The notes beneath the pieces were generated by a model. It had not been told where the DNA came from. It was given only the letters and a program-made list of their open reading frames with translations, and searched no databases. The position numbers were made by a program, and so were the translations under genes. Positions 1 to 7,216 of a stretch of DNA of 7,395 nt are shown here, in pieces. This DNA is from an uncultured Kouleothrix sp. GTDB taxonomy: Bacteria > Chloroflexota > Chloroflexia > Chloroflexales > Roseiflexaceae. How positions within the stretch are numbered: position 1 is the stretch's first letter; each line of letters starts with the position of its first letter. Location: positions 1-7,395 of the forward strand of contig CALLYN010000513.1 in the NCBI GenBank assembly GCA_937858455.1, read 5' to 3'.

Positions 1-316
1 CGACAGCCGTCAGCTCTAGCGTGCTTGGTAGTGCCTCGCGAATGCTGTCGACCACCGGCCGCTGGCTGCGCAGGCCCACGCCCAAGTTGCCGCGCAGTGC
101 GTTCCCGGCGTAGTCGAGGTACTGCACGTATAGCGGCCGATCCAGCCCAAGCTGGTGGCGGATCTCAGCGGCACGCTCAGGCGTGAGCGGCTTGTCGCCG
201 GCAAAGATCTCGACCGGGTCGCCGGGCACCAGGTGCAGCATCGCGAACGTCAGCAGCGAGATGCCGATGAGCACCGGAATGGCTTGAAACAACCGTTGGG
301 TGATATAGCTGATCAT
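1..316 (-). CDS. Peptide-type ABC transporter permease, DppB-like (N-terminal part)
   Basis: This is the first 105 codons of an inner-membrane permease of the DppB/OppB (BPD_transp_1) family; the rest lies beyond the left edge. The ATG at 316-314 opens with MISYITQRLFQAIPVLIGIS, a basic start followed by the first transmembrane helix (about residues 9-30). Next come HLVPGDPVEIFAG and LTPERAAEIRHQLGLDRPL, then the GNLGVGLRSQRPVVDSI block that precedes helix 2. All are typical of this family, which forms a heterodimeric channel with a DppC-like partner for di/oligopeptides, nickel or some sugars. A GG-rich Shine-Dalgarno (GGTAG, 323-327) sits 6 nt ahead of the ATG. It follows the solute-binding protein gene by 97 bp on the same strand, so the two belong to one importer; a DppC partner and ATPases are expected to the left. 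Family identity is firm from the sequence; substrate is unknown. Confidence 0.93.
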   Translation of the reverse strand, partial: MISYITQRLFQAIPVLIGISLLTFAMLHLVPGDPVEIFAGDKPLTPERAAEIRHQLGLDRPLYVQYLDYAGNALRGNLGVGLRSQRPVVDSIREALPSTLELTAV

Positions 317-327
317 TGGCTTCTACC

Positions 328-384
328 TGCCAAGATGACACAATGCCAAGATCAGCCCATCGTCCGCATCGTGTCATCTTGGCA
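328..384 (-). other. Inverted repeat between binding-protein and permease genes
   Basis: TGCCAAGATGACAC at 328-341 has a perfect reverse complement at 371-384, giving a 14-bp stem around a 29-nt loop. In the minus-strand transcript the 3' arm ends directly before the GGTAG ribosome binding site of the permease. No run of U follows, so it is not a standard intrinsic terminator. It could act as an mRNA-stabilising or processing hairpin that lets the binding protein be made in excess over the permease, a common pattern in importer operons; that role is inference. Confidence 0.6.
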
Positions 385-418
385 TCGTGTCACCCTGTCA
401 TCCGGTCACCGCGTCACT
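363..418. repeat. Degenerate 8-bp tandem repeat, about seven units
   Basis: On the plus strand the tetramer CAYC or its variant recurs every 8 bases (367, 375, 383, 391, 399, 407, 415). Units read TCCGCATC, GTGTCATC, TTGGCATC, GTGTCACC, CTGTCATC, CGGTCACC and GCGTCACT, consensus roughly NNGTCAYC (GRTGACNN on the minus strand). The last unit runs into the 3' end of the binding-protein gene and supplies its TGA stop (414-416). The period is not a multiple of three, and the array is otherwise non-coding. From memory it resembles short tandem repeats seen between genes of filamentous Chloroflexota and cyanobacteria. Confidence 0.7.
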
Positions 419-2144
419 TCTTGATCTGCACGTCGTACAGCCACACGTACGAGGCCAGCGAGTCTAGGTAGTCGCCGGTCACCTCGGCGCGCTTGGCATT
501 GTGAGTGACGGTGTCGACCAACGGTACCACTACCACATCCTTGAGCACCCGCTGCTGCACCTGCGCGTAGAGATCCTTGCGCTTGGCAGCGTCGGTGGTG
601 GCGGCGGCGTCCTCAAGCAGCTTGTCGACTTCCGGCACCTGGTACTTCGCGCGGTTAAACGCATCGACGTTGGCCGAGTGGAAGATTGTTCGCAGGACGT
701 CGGGGTCGCCGTACGAGAACCACATAAAGCCAGCGTCGTACTTGTTCTGCTTGCGTGCTTCGGTGTAGGCGGCGCGCTCAAGCGGCGTGATCTTGAAGTC
801 GATGCCCACGTCGCGCAAGCTGGCCTGGATTGATTCGGCCATGGCCTTGTCGTTCGGCCGCGAGATGATCGGGAAGTTGATCGCCAGCTTCTGGCCGCCC
901 TTCTCGCGAATGCCGTCGCTACCCTCGGCCCAGCCAGCCGCATTGAGGATCTGCTTGGCCTTCTCTGGGTCGAACTGGTAGAGTTGCTGGGTCGAGGCGT
1001 CGTAGCCAAAGGTCGGCTGCATGAGTGGGCTGAAGGCGACCTTGTTCAAGCCCTGGAACACCGACTTGTTCAGACCCTCGCGATCAACCGCGTACTCCAT
1101 CGCCAGGCGCACCTGCGGGTCGTTGATCGGCCCGGTGCTGGTGGTGTTGAGCAGCAGTACGTAGCCCGAGCCAGGCTGGCCCTTCTCGATCGCCACGAAC
1201 TGCTTGTCGCTCTTGAGCGCCTCGTACTCCAGCGGGTCGATATCGTCGGCGTACTGAACCTCACCGCTCTTGAGCGCGCCGGTGCGAACCGATCCTTCGG
1301 GAATGATCTTGAAGATCACTTCGTCCAGGTAGGCCGGGCCGGTGTGCTTGAAGAATGACGAGCCCCAGTTGTAGTCGGGGTTCTTGACGAGCGTAATATG
1401 ATCCTTGGGCACCCACTCCTTGAACATGAACGGCCCGGTGCCGATTGGGGCGCGCGCGAAGGCTGCCGGGTCCTTCTTCACAGCTGTCGGCGATACGATT
1501 CCAAGGTAGCCGTTCAGGTTAGTGAGCAGCGGCGCGTAACCTTGCTTCATCACGACTTTGACGGTGTGGTCGTCGACGATCTCGGTGTGGTCGTACGGCC
1601 CAAGCTGGTCGTGCGACTGGCCGGCTTTGGTGGCCGGGTCCATCACCCGATCAAACGTGAACTTAACCGCCTCGGCGTTGAAGGGGGTTCCATCGTGGAA
1701 CTTGACACCCTGCTTGAGCTTGAACGTATAGGTCTTGGCGTCGTCTGAAATCTCCCACGACTCCGCGAGGCCCGGAACGAACTTGCCGGGCTCCGGCTCC
1801 CAAACGAGCGGCTCGCAAATGTTGAGCGTCACGCGGATCGTCGAGTCGAAGTTGGTAACTTGCGGATCCAAGGTGTCGTCCAGGTCGAAGCCCAAGGCGT
1901 AGGTTAGCGAGTTGCCGCTACTGCCCGCGGCCGGGGCTGCCGTCGCCGCTGGCGCGGCTGGGGCCGCCGTCGCCGCCCCACTCGCGGCTGGCGCCGCTGT
2001 GGCACCACCTGCGCCCGGCGTTGTGGGAGCGCCGCCGCCACACGCGGCTAGTACACCTGCGCCAAGCCCCAGACTCATGACCTTCAAGAACCGCCGCCGG
2101 CTCACTCGCTCGTTCCCTTCACCGTTGTCGAAGTTCTTTGCCAC
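414..2144 (-). CDS. ABC transporter solute-binding lipoprotein, family 5 (SBP_bac_5)
   Basis: This extracellular substrate-capture protein of a peptide/nickel/oligosaccharide-type importer has 576 residues, normal for the family. The N-terminus has a twin-arginine motif (SRRRFLK, residues 15-21), a short hydrophobic stretch and a lipobox LAAC with Cys35, so it is probably exported folded through Tat and anchored by lipid. Residues 36-78 form a low-complexity Gly/Ala/Pro/Thr spacer. The binding domain follows, with the family signature across residues 137-167 (YTFKLKQGVKFHDGTPF, then NAEAVKFTFDRV) and the later GTGPFMFKEW. The start is GTG at 2144-2142, 7 nt after a strong Shine-Dalgarno GGAAGGAG. 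It lies 97 bp upstream of the permease and 181 bp downstream of the DUF885 pair. Peptide-like cargo is suggested by the neighbouring putative peptidases, but the family also binds sugars, opines and metal chelates, so the ligand is open. Confidence 0.95.
   Translation of the reverse strand: MAKNFDNGEGNERVSRRRFLKVMSLGLGAGVLAACGGGAPTTPGAGGATAAPAASGAATAAPAAPAATAAPAAGSSGNSLTYALGFDLDDTLDPQVTNFDSTIRVTLNICEPLVWEPEPGKFVPGLAESWEISDDAKTYTFKLKQGVKFHDGTPFNAEAVKFTFDRVMDPATKAGQSHDQLGPYDHTEIVDDHTVKVVMKQGYAPLLTNLNGYLGIVSPTAVKKDPAAFARAPIGTGPFMFKEWVPKDHITLVKNPDYNWGSSFFKHTGPAYLDEVIFKIIPEGSVRTGALKSGEVQYADDIDPLEYEALKSDKQFVAIEKGQPGSGYVLLLNTTSTGPINDPQVRLAMEYAVDREGLNKSVFQGLNKVAFSPLMQPTFGYDASTQQLYQFDPEKAKQILNAAGWAEGSDGIREKGGQKLAINFPIISRPNDKAMAESIQASLRDVGIDFKITPLERAAYTEARKQNKYDAGFMWFSYGDPDVLRTIFHSANVDAFNRAKYQVPEVDKLLEDAAATTDAAKRKDLYAQVQQRVLKDVVVVPLVDTVTHNAKRAEVTGDYLDSLASYVWLYDVQIKK
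1920..2039 (-). repeat. Low-complexity Ala/Pro/Thr spacer repeat within the lipoprotein gene
   Basis: Codons 36-75 contain three near-copies of a 9-10 residue unit: GATAAPAAS (47-55), GAATAAPAAP (56-65) and AATAAPAAG (66-74). The DNA is correspondingly GCC/GCG-rich. The segment follows the lipidated Cys35 and probably acts as a flexible tether lifting the binding domain away from the membrane. Such repeats can change copy number by slippage, so the length may vary between strains. Confidence 0.6.
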
Positions 2145-2325
2145 CGTTGTGCTCCTTCCGTTAGGGAAATCTGATAGCCTGGCTGGTCGAGAGGAAAGCG
2201 TTCACGGACTCTCAATTCCAATACGCGCCCCTTTCTACACTGCGCCGTTGCCTCCGAGTAGGTAAGGTTTCAGCGAAGGCGAAGCTCTGCCTTACACTTT
2301 ACCCGCTTTGGGTTATGCTGAGCCG
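2145..2325. other. Intergenic gap between DUF885 gene and lipoprotein gene
   Basis: The 181 bp hold no supported gene. The only clear element next to the lipoprotein gene is its Shine-Dalgarno GGAAGGAG (2152-2159). In the minus-strand RNA GTAAGG and CCTTAC (2290-2295 and 2262-2267) can pair, extended by CAG/CTG with a 3-nt bulge, and ACCC/GGGT (2301-2313) can form a small second stem. Neither is followed by a U-tract, so they are not convincing terminators. I found no -35/-10 pair of good quality, so read-through from the upstream promoter is the simplest reading, with a cryptic internal promoter possible. Confidence 0.4.
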
Positions 2326-3492
2326 TCACGAAAAAAGAGCTACACTCTGCGGCGAGTGCATTCGGCCGTAGAGGAAGCGCAGAAAGTCGCCCTGCCGCTC
2401 GGTCGGCACTCGCTCCCAGGCTGGACCTACAGACGCTTCGCCCCACCAATACGACCAGATCAAGGCGCAGCGCTGCGGCGCTTCGATGAACCGCATGCGA
2501 TTCGCAACCCACCCCTCGCCACCTACTAACGTGTTCTTTCGCAGCCAGTCGGTAACCTGCTCTGGCGCCCAGCCGAGCTGATGCAGCCGCCAGGCCGCAG
2601 CAGTGCCGATGCCCGAGCGGTAGCGGGTCATGAGCGCGGCGAAGCGGTCGTCGTCGCCCTCGATCCAGTCCAGCACGCGCAGCCCGTTGTCGGCGATGCC
2701 CTCGAATGTGCAGGAGCTGGCGGTATTGACCACTGAGAGCAGCCCGTCGGCGGGCGCCTCGCCATTGGCATACCATGTCTCGCGCAGCTTGAACTGCACA
2801 TAGTGGCCGGGGTAGCATTCATGAACCGCCAGGTGCTTGAGCGCCGGTCGCGTCAAGATTGGGTCGACGTTCAGCTCGACCGTGCGGGCCAGGTAGTCGC
2901 AGCGCGCGTTGAATGGCACGCCTGAGACCGTTTGCACGCGCATCCCGTCCGACTTCGGATCCGGCAGTGCGATCCGCTCGGCAGTGCGATCCCAGGCCTG
3001 GTCGAGCAGCTCGTCAAGCACGGCGGGCACCTCGTCGGGCGGCACCCGGTTGCGCGCCTCCCACGCCGCACACTGGGCGCCCAGGTCGCCACTGTAGCCC
3101 ATTCTGCTTAAAAGCCCGCGCATCTCGGCGCGGAGAGCATCCAGCTCGGCGTCGGAGGCTGGCGCGGCTGGCACGTGCAGGAACTCGCTGATCTGCTCGG
3201 TGAATGGCAGAACTCCCCCGCGCCAGCGCAGAAACGCCAGCGTTGAGCGGCACACCTGCGCATAGTACAGCTGCCGATCGGGCTCGGGCAGCGCCTCGGC
3301 TCGCCGCCCTAGCTCGCGGAAGCACGACGCTGCCTCTTGATACGAGCCGAATCGCTCCGAGCGCTCCCCGGTGGCCATGTTCACTACAACCAGGCCATCC
3401 GCGTCGCCCGACTCGTGGCGGTACAGCGCATCCACGCCGAGCAGCGCCCCGGTGAGGTTCTCGGCGTAGGCCATTGTCGTGTCGCTCAGCAT
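2326..3492 (-). CDS. DUF885-related putative zinc metallopeptidase, HExxPGH type
   Basis: A soluble protein of 388 residues with no signal peptide or membrane segment, so probably cytoplasmic. Counting from the ATG at 3492, the motif HECYPGH occupies residues 224-230, matching the HExxPGH signature of DUF885 proteins. A downstream Glu in FEGIADNGL (E264) is a good candidate third metal ligand. The catalytic Glu of the HE pair (E225) is present, so an active hydrolase is plausible. It is shorter than typical DUF885 proteins (about 550-600), and its N-terminal half looks unlike them. I chose the ATG at 3492-3490: it overlaps the preceding stop as TGATG and has GGAG (3500-3503) 7 nt upstream. 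A GTG at 3495 would add one residue but sits only 4 nt from that GGAG. Coupled translation with its paralogue suggests they act together, perhaps as a pair. Peptidase function is family-level inference. Confidence 0.82.
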   Translation of the reverse strand: MLSDTTMAYAENLTGALLGVDALYRHESGDADGLVVVNMATGERSERFGSYQEAASCFRELGRRAEALPEPDRQLYYAQVCRSTLAFLRWRGGVLPFTEQISEFLHVPAAPASDAELDALRAEMRGLLSRMGYSGDLGAQCAAWEARNRVPPDEVPAVLDELLDQAWDRTAERIALPDPKSDGMRVQTVSGVPFNARCDYLARTVELNVDPILTRPALKHLAVHECYPGHYVQFKLRETWYANGEAPADGLLSVVNTASSCTFEGIADNGLRVLDWIEGDDDRFAALMTRYRSGIGTAAAWRLHQLGWAPEQVTDWLRKNTLVGGEGWVANRMRFIEAPQRCALIWSYWWGEASVGPAWERVPTERQGDFLRFLYGRMHSPQSVALFS

Positions 3493-3503
3493 CACGTATC
3501 TCC
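3490..3503 (-). promoter_or_regulatory. Translational coupling site of the two DUF885 genes
   Basis: The minus strand reads GGAG (3503-3500), 7 nt, then ATG at 3492-3490, whose A is also the last base of the upstream TGA (3494-3492). A terminating ribosome can restart directly, keeping the two products in fixed proportion. The same overlap also decides the start codon in favour of ATG over the neighbouring GTG. Confidence 0.65.
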
Positions 3504-5165
3504 AGCACTATTCCGCATCTGCTCGGCAACGAGTGCCACCGGCACCGAGCCGTACGAGAGCAGCTGGTCGTGGAAGGATTTCAGCTCAAAGCCCGGCCGC
3601 GACGACAGCTCGTCGCGCAGCTGGCGGATCGTATCGGTACCCATCAGGTACATCAAGGCTGTCCCAGGAAACATACTGTTCTTGCTCGCCTCGGACTTCG
3701 CAGCAGCCGGCGCCATGCCCACACGCTCGCGATAAAACGCGGCGGCCTGGTCGAGCGATAGTCTTCCTGTATGCATCCGGATATCCACCAGCGCGCGCGC
3801 GGCCATTCGCAGGCGCGTGTGGCGCTCGGCAAAGCTCTCGAGCGGCGTCAGGAAGCCGACTTCGTCGATTAGCTCAGTGGCATAGCAAGCCCAGCCCTCG
3901 GCCATTGTTCCCGCGCACAGCATGGCGATACGCGATGCACAATCCACTGCGGCCATGCGGCCGATCCGCGACTCGGCCCGGAAAGCGTGCCAGTTCTGGA
4001 CATGGTGGCCGAGCGCGCCGTGGTGCACCACGTGGTTGAGCTTAATGACGCTGTCGTTGTTGGCGCGCAGCAGCCGCTCCTGCTCGTCCGCAGGCATGCC
4101 CGGCTCGATCGGCGTCACCAGATACTCTATTTCCGGCAGCCGGTCGAACGGCGCGGGCGAGTGATAGAACAGGAAATACAGGTGCGGGGCCGCCGCTCGC
4201 GCCCAATCTGGCCGCGGCACGAAGTGAATCGGGTAGTCGGGCCAGGTCAGCAGCTGGTGCGCATCTGACGTCGTGCGGCAGGCTTGCCACAGCTCGGCAT
4301 AGCGAGCGTAGTAGCTGTCGACACTCGGATGGATGCCGGCGAGTTGGGCCAGCACCTCTGGCCAGGTTTCTGCCCCAAAGTCGCGCGCGTGCTCAGCCAG
4401 GTAGGCTGTGCTGCTAGCAAGCTGCTCCTCGGCGTAGCGCTCGATCTCGTCGATGCTCTGGGGCAGAAAGTGCCCGCGCCGCACCAGCAGATCCAGCGCC
4501 TCCGGCCCAGCGGCGTAGCCGTGGTGGTCGCCGTGGCCAGGCATATCCTTAAGAAACACCTCAAACTCCTGCACCGCCGCCGCCGCTTGCTCGGCCGCGC
4601 GCACGAGCCGAGCCGAGTGCTCGCGGTGCTCGCGAGCTAGGTGCGCAACCCCGTCGTCGAGCAACTTCCGTAGCCCCACGCACTCGTCGAGCCCGCGCTC
4701 GGCCCAGTTTGCCGGCGTGTCGCGCAAGGTCGCGCGGCCCTGCTCGAGCAGGCCGGGAATCGCCTCTATGCGCGCGACTGCGGACTCCAACCGCTCGCCA
4801 ATCGGGGCAAACGGCCGGCGAAGCAGGCTGATCACGCCAAACGCAGCCTCGCCGGTGAAGGCGCTCGGGTTGCGCCAGGTGTAGCGGCCGTCGGCAAGCT
4901 CCCAGCGCTGGATCTCCAGAAACCCTTCGGCCAGCCGGCGGTCAAGTGCCTCTGCCTCCGAGAGTGATTCCGCAGGTAGCGCGCGGAGCCGGGCCAGCAG
5001 CGCCTCGGCGTCCGCCAGAGTATCGCCAAGCCCCTGCTGCGAGAAATCAGGCAGGCGCTTGTCGTAGTCGTGCACTCCGACAAACGTCGCGCTGACCGGG
5101 CGGTGCCGGTAGTACGAGGTGAAGAAGTCGTCCAGCCAGGTTGTGAACGCGGGCGCGTGTGTCAT
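3492..5165 (-). CDS. DUF885 family protein with altered metal motif (HHxxLGH)
   Basis: A 557-residue protein of usual DUF885 length, without signal peptide. Family landmarks are present in order: an N-terminal helical domain with SATFVGVHDYDKRLPD (residues 25-40), the metal-motif region at 381-388, AEGWACYATEL (422-432), DIRMHTGRLSLDQA (461-474), YLMGTDTIRQLRDEL (506-520) and FHDQLLSYGSVP (531-542). Where most members have HExxPGH this one reads HHGALGH (381-387): the Glu that normally serves as general base is His and the Pro is Leu. The possible third ligand E423 is kept. The protein may therefore be a non-hydrolytic partner of the next gene's product, bind metal differently, or catalyse another reaction. 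ATG start at 5165 with only a weak GAGA-like ribosome site; it begins 46 bp after the oxidoreductase stop. Family membership is solid; function is not established. Confidence 0.85.
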   Translation of the reverse strand: MTHAPAFTTWLDDFFTSYYRHRPVSATFVGVHDYDKRLPDFSQQGLGDTLADAEALLARLRALPAESLSEAEALDRRLAEGFLEIQRWELADGRYTWRNPSAFTGEAAFGVISLLRRPFAPIGERLESAVARIEAIPGLLEQGRATLRDTPANWAERGLDECVGLRKLLDDGVAHLAREHREHSARLVRAAEQAAAAVQEFEVFLKDMPGHGDHHGYAAGPEALDLLVRRGHFLPQSIDEIERYAEEQLASSTAYLAEHARDFGAETWPEVLAQLAGIHPSVDSYYARYAELWQACRTTSDAHQLLTWPDYPIHFVPRPDWARAAAPHLYFLFYHSPAPFDRLPEIEYLVTPIEPGMPADEQERLLRANNDSVIKLNHVVHHGALGHHVQNWHAFRAESRIGRMAAVDCASRIAMLCAGTMAEGWACYATELIDEVGFLTPLESFAERHTRLRMAARALVDIRMHTGRLSLDQAAAFYRERVGMAPAAAKSEASKNSMFPGTALMYLMGTDTIRQLRDELSSRPGFELKSFHDQLLSYGSVPVALVAEQMRNSAGDT

Positions 5166-5211
5166 TGTTCGTTCTCAGGGCCTGTTTGAACAGTCTGAAG
5201 CCTATCTCTGA

Positions 5212-6333
5212 TCATCGTTCCAGCGGCAGATCGACCCATCGTCGCTCGTGGAACGAGCGCTCGACCGCGTTGATCGTCTCTTGAACCCAGGCGCCGTCGG
5301 CAAAGTTGCCCTGATTGCGATCACCACCGGCTAGAATCTCGTCGATGAAATCCTTGACCAGATTGGCGTAGAACAGGCTCCGCCACGACTCGCGCGGGTG
5401 ACCGCCGGCCGGGTAAAACTGCTGAGGTATCTCAACCTGCTTGAACTCGACGTCGTCGGGGGTTGCGATTTTGACCGTCTCGGCCACGCCAAACTCCTCG
5501 ACCAGCCGGCAGATAATCGCGCCGCGCTCGCCGTAGATCCGCGCCTCGATGCCGGGGTAATTGCCGATCGTCACAAAGCTGGTCTGGATCGAGCCGATCG
5601 CGCCGTTGGCATACTCGCCGATAAAGATATCGCCGTCGTCGATGTTCATCCGCATCATCTTGCCGGTCGCGCGCACAACGCGCTCGGGGATGAAGTTGCG
5701 CATGGTGCCGACCACGCGCGTGTAATCCGCGCCGACCCACCAGTGGCCGATGTCGATCACCGGCGCGCCGTAGCCTTCCAGCGACGACGTCTGGATCGTC
5801 GATTGGTCGGCCTCATGATCGACCTGGCGCAGCGGGTTCTGTGGATCGAGCCACTGTGAGTTTTGTTCATAGCCGTTGAAGATAAACGGCTGGCCAACGA
5901 AACCCTCGTCGATGAGCGATTTGGCGTACAGCACCCCTGGGCTATAGCGGAAGGTAAAGCCCAGCTTGGTCTTCAGCCCTTTCTGCTTAGCTAGGGCGGC
6001 GGCCTGGAGCGTCTGGCGGAAATCGTAGGCGACCGGCTTCTCGCAGAGCACGTGCTTGCCGGCCTCGAGCCCGGCCATGGATAGCTCGAAGTGCGTGGCC
6101 GAGGGCGTGACCACGTCGATCACGTCGATATCGGGACGCCCAACCAGCGCCTGCCAATCATCGGTCGATTCCGCGACGCCAAACTTCTGGGCGAAGTCGC
6201 GTGCTAGCTCAGCACGAACATCGCAGATCGCCACCAGCTCGCAGCGCGGGTCACGTAACCAGCCGGGGATATGGGCGTGCTCGGCCCAAGCACCAGCCCC
6301 AAGAACCGCTACTCTCAGCTTGCTCGATGTCAT
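5212..6333 (-). CDS. Gfo/Idh/MocA family NAD(P)-dependent oxidoreductase
   Basis: A 373-residue cytoplasmic dehydrogenase of normal family length. An N-terminal Rossmann fold is shown by VAVLGAGAWAEHAHIPG (residues 8-24) and by the acidic end of strand 2 (CDVR, 37-40), where Asp38 suggests a preference for NAD over NADP. CEKPVA (97-102) contains the conserved Lys-Pro pair (Lys99) of the family. GAPVIDIGHWW (189-199) supplies the usual Asp and His of the active site, Asp194 and His197, here three rather than four residues apart. The C-terminal alpha/beta domain carries the substrate pocket. Members oxidise or reduce cyclic polyols, sugars and related hydroxy compounds; the substrate here is not identifiable. 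It follows the GntR gene by 70 bp and precedes the DUF885 pair by 46 bp on the same strand, consistent with a shared transcript. ATG start at 6333, with a poor Shine-Dalgarno. Confidence 0.92.
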   Translation of the reverse strand: MTSSKLRVAVLGAGAWAEHAHIPGWLRDPRCELVAICDVRAELARDFAQKFGVAESTDDWQALVGRPDIDVIDVVTPSATHFELSMAGLEAGKHVLCEKPVAYDFRQTLQAAALAKQKGLKTKLGFTFRYSPGVLYAKSLIDEGFVGQPFIFNGYEQNSQWLDPQNPLRQVDHEADQSTIQTSSLEGYGAPVIDIGHWWVGADYTRVVGTMRNFIPERVVRATGKMMRMNIDDGDIFIGEYANGAIGSIQTSFVTIGNYPGIEARIYGERGAIICRLVEEFGVAETVKIATPDDVEFKQVEIPQQFYPAGGHPRESWRSLFYANLVKDFIDEILAGGDRNQGNFADGAWVQETINAVERSFHERRWVDLPLER

Positions 6334-6403
6334 GAGAAGGTTTCTTTCTGCTCATCGGAGCGTAGGCGCACATACAGCTACGGCTACCGCCCGCACCCTC
6401 GTT

Positions 6404-7147
6404 TTATGTGGCTTTCGTAGAGGGTTGAAAGTCGTCGAGATATGATGCCGACAGTGTGCCGGTGATTTGTTGGATAAGCTCGTTCCGTACAGCCAGCTGA
6501 TCTTCAATACCGACGTAGTGATCCAACACGCCGCGCTTGGCGATATCGAGGTCGCCAGAAGCGATTGCGTCGAGCAGGCGCTCGTGGAATGCCGCCACAT
6601 CTTCGATCTGGGCGTGCTGCTCTTCCAAGCCGCGCAACACGAGCGCGCCAATCTGCCCGTTCAAGCTTGACCATAGCTCGATCAGCCGCCGCGAGCCCGA
6701 GGCCTCGACCAGCGGGCGGTGGAACGCCAGGTCGATCTGAATAAGGCGCGGAACGTCGTCTGGCAAGCGGCAGCGGCGGATCTGCTCAACACAATCAGAC
6801 ATGCGTTTGAGCACGCTGCCATCGATACGCTGGTAACTAATGCCGACGGCGAAGCTTTCGAGCAAAGCGCGGTTGTAGCACAGGTCGAGTGCATCTTCGC
6901 GTGACAGCCGCGTAACGAAGGTGCCGCGCCGTGGTTCGCTTACAACATAACCTTGGCGCTCCAGCATCAGTAGCGCCTCGCGCACGGTTGTCCGGCTGAC
7001 CTTGAGATGGTCGGCGAGCTTGATTTCAATCAGACGGTCACCCGGCCGCATCTTGCCCGATAAGATCGCCTCCTCTAGGCTGCGGTAAACGTCGTCGACC
7101 AAGCGACTACGGCTGGGTTGCCGAAGCTCGAGCCCATCTTCAAGCAT
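6404..7147 (-). CDS. GntR family transcriptional regulator, FCD (FadR-type) subfamily
   Basis: A 247-residue repressor-type DNA-binding protein. The N-terminal winged helix-turn-helix spans about residues 14-80, with LADHLKVSRTTVREALLMLE (44-63) as the recognition unit and GYVVSEPRRGTFV (66-78) as the wing. The C-terminal FCD all-helical ligand domain has the candidate metal or effector residues Asp139 and His143 (IDLAFH), His188 (AAFHERLL) and His210 (LDHY), all in place. I chose the ATG at 7147-7145 because GAGG (7154-7157) lies 6 nt upstream. A longer in-frame version from 7243 would begin inside the -35 box of the promoter and adds 32 residues lacking any family similarity. It is the first gene of the minus-strand cluster and probably regulates itself and the genes after it through the palindrome at 7205-7216. 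FCD members usually sense small organic acids or sugar acids; the ligand here is unknown. Confidence 0.93.
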   Translation of the reverse strand: MLEDGLELRQPSRSRLVDDVYRSLEEAILSGKMRPGDRLIEIKLADHLKVSRTTVREALLMLERQGYVVSEPRRGTFVTRLSREDALDLCYNRALLESFAVGISYQRIDGSVLKRMSDCVEQIRRCRLPDDVPRLIQIDLAFHRPLVEASGSRRLIELWSSLNGQIGALVLRGLEEQHAQIEDVAAFHERLLDAIASGDLDIAKRGVLDHYVGIEDQLAVRNELIQQITGTLSASYLDDFQPSTKAT

Positions 7148-7204
7148 ATGGGACCTCGCCAGAAAATATAGGGAACGTAGTAGGGAGAGAGAAGTCGGCA
7201 GTCG

Positions 7205-7216
7205 ATTGTCGACAAT
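7205..7216. promoter_or_regulatory. Candidate operator for the GntR regulator
   Basis: ATTGTCGACAAT is a perfect 12-bp palindrome overlapping the end of the -10 box and the predicted transcription start (about 7208). FadR-type regulators bind short palindromes with TNGT/ACNA half sites, which this fits apart from the central spacing of 2 rather than 3. Its position would block RNA polymerase, so autorepression is likely. The flank also shows three 7-bp steps beginning GTCG (7194, 7201, 7208). Binding by the neighbouring protein is inference. Confidence 0.65.

Noticed and set aside
1912..2265. Plus-strand open frame with Ala/Gly-rich translation
   Set aside because: It lies antisense to the low-complexity spacer of the lipoprotein gene; its composition simply mirrors those repeats and it has no recognisable domain or ribosome site.
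2262..2295. Rho-independent terminator after the short DUF885 gene
   Set aside because: The stem is only 6 bp plus a bulged 3 bp, and no U-run follows on the minus strand.
2145..2325. Separate promoter for the lipoprotein gene
   Set aside because: Candidate -10 boxes such as TAGAAA and TATCAG have no -35 partner at 16-18 nt; none was convincing.
3479..4039. Plus-strand open frame of 186 codons
   Set aside because: It is antisense to the conserved DUF885 coding region, is rich in Arg/Ser/Pro as expected for a shadow frame in GC-rich DNA, and matches no family.
6361..6382. Hairpin CGTAG/CTACG between the regulator and oxidoreductase genes
   Set aside because: It is only a 5-bp stem with a 12-nt loop and no U-tract, easily expected by chance.
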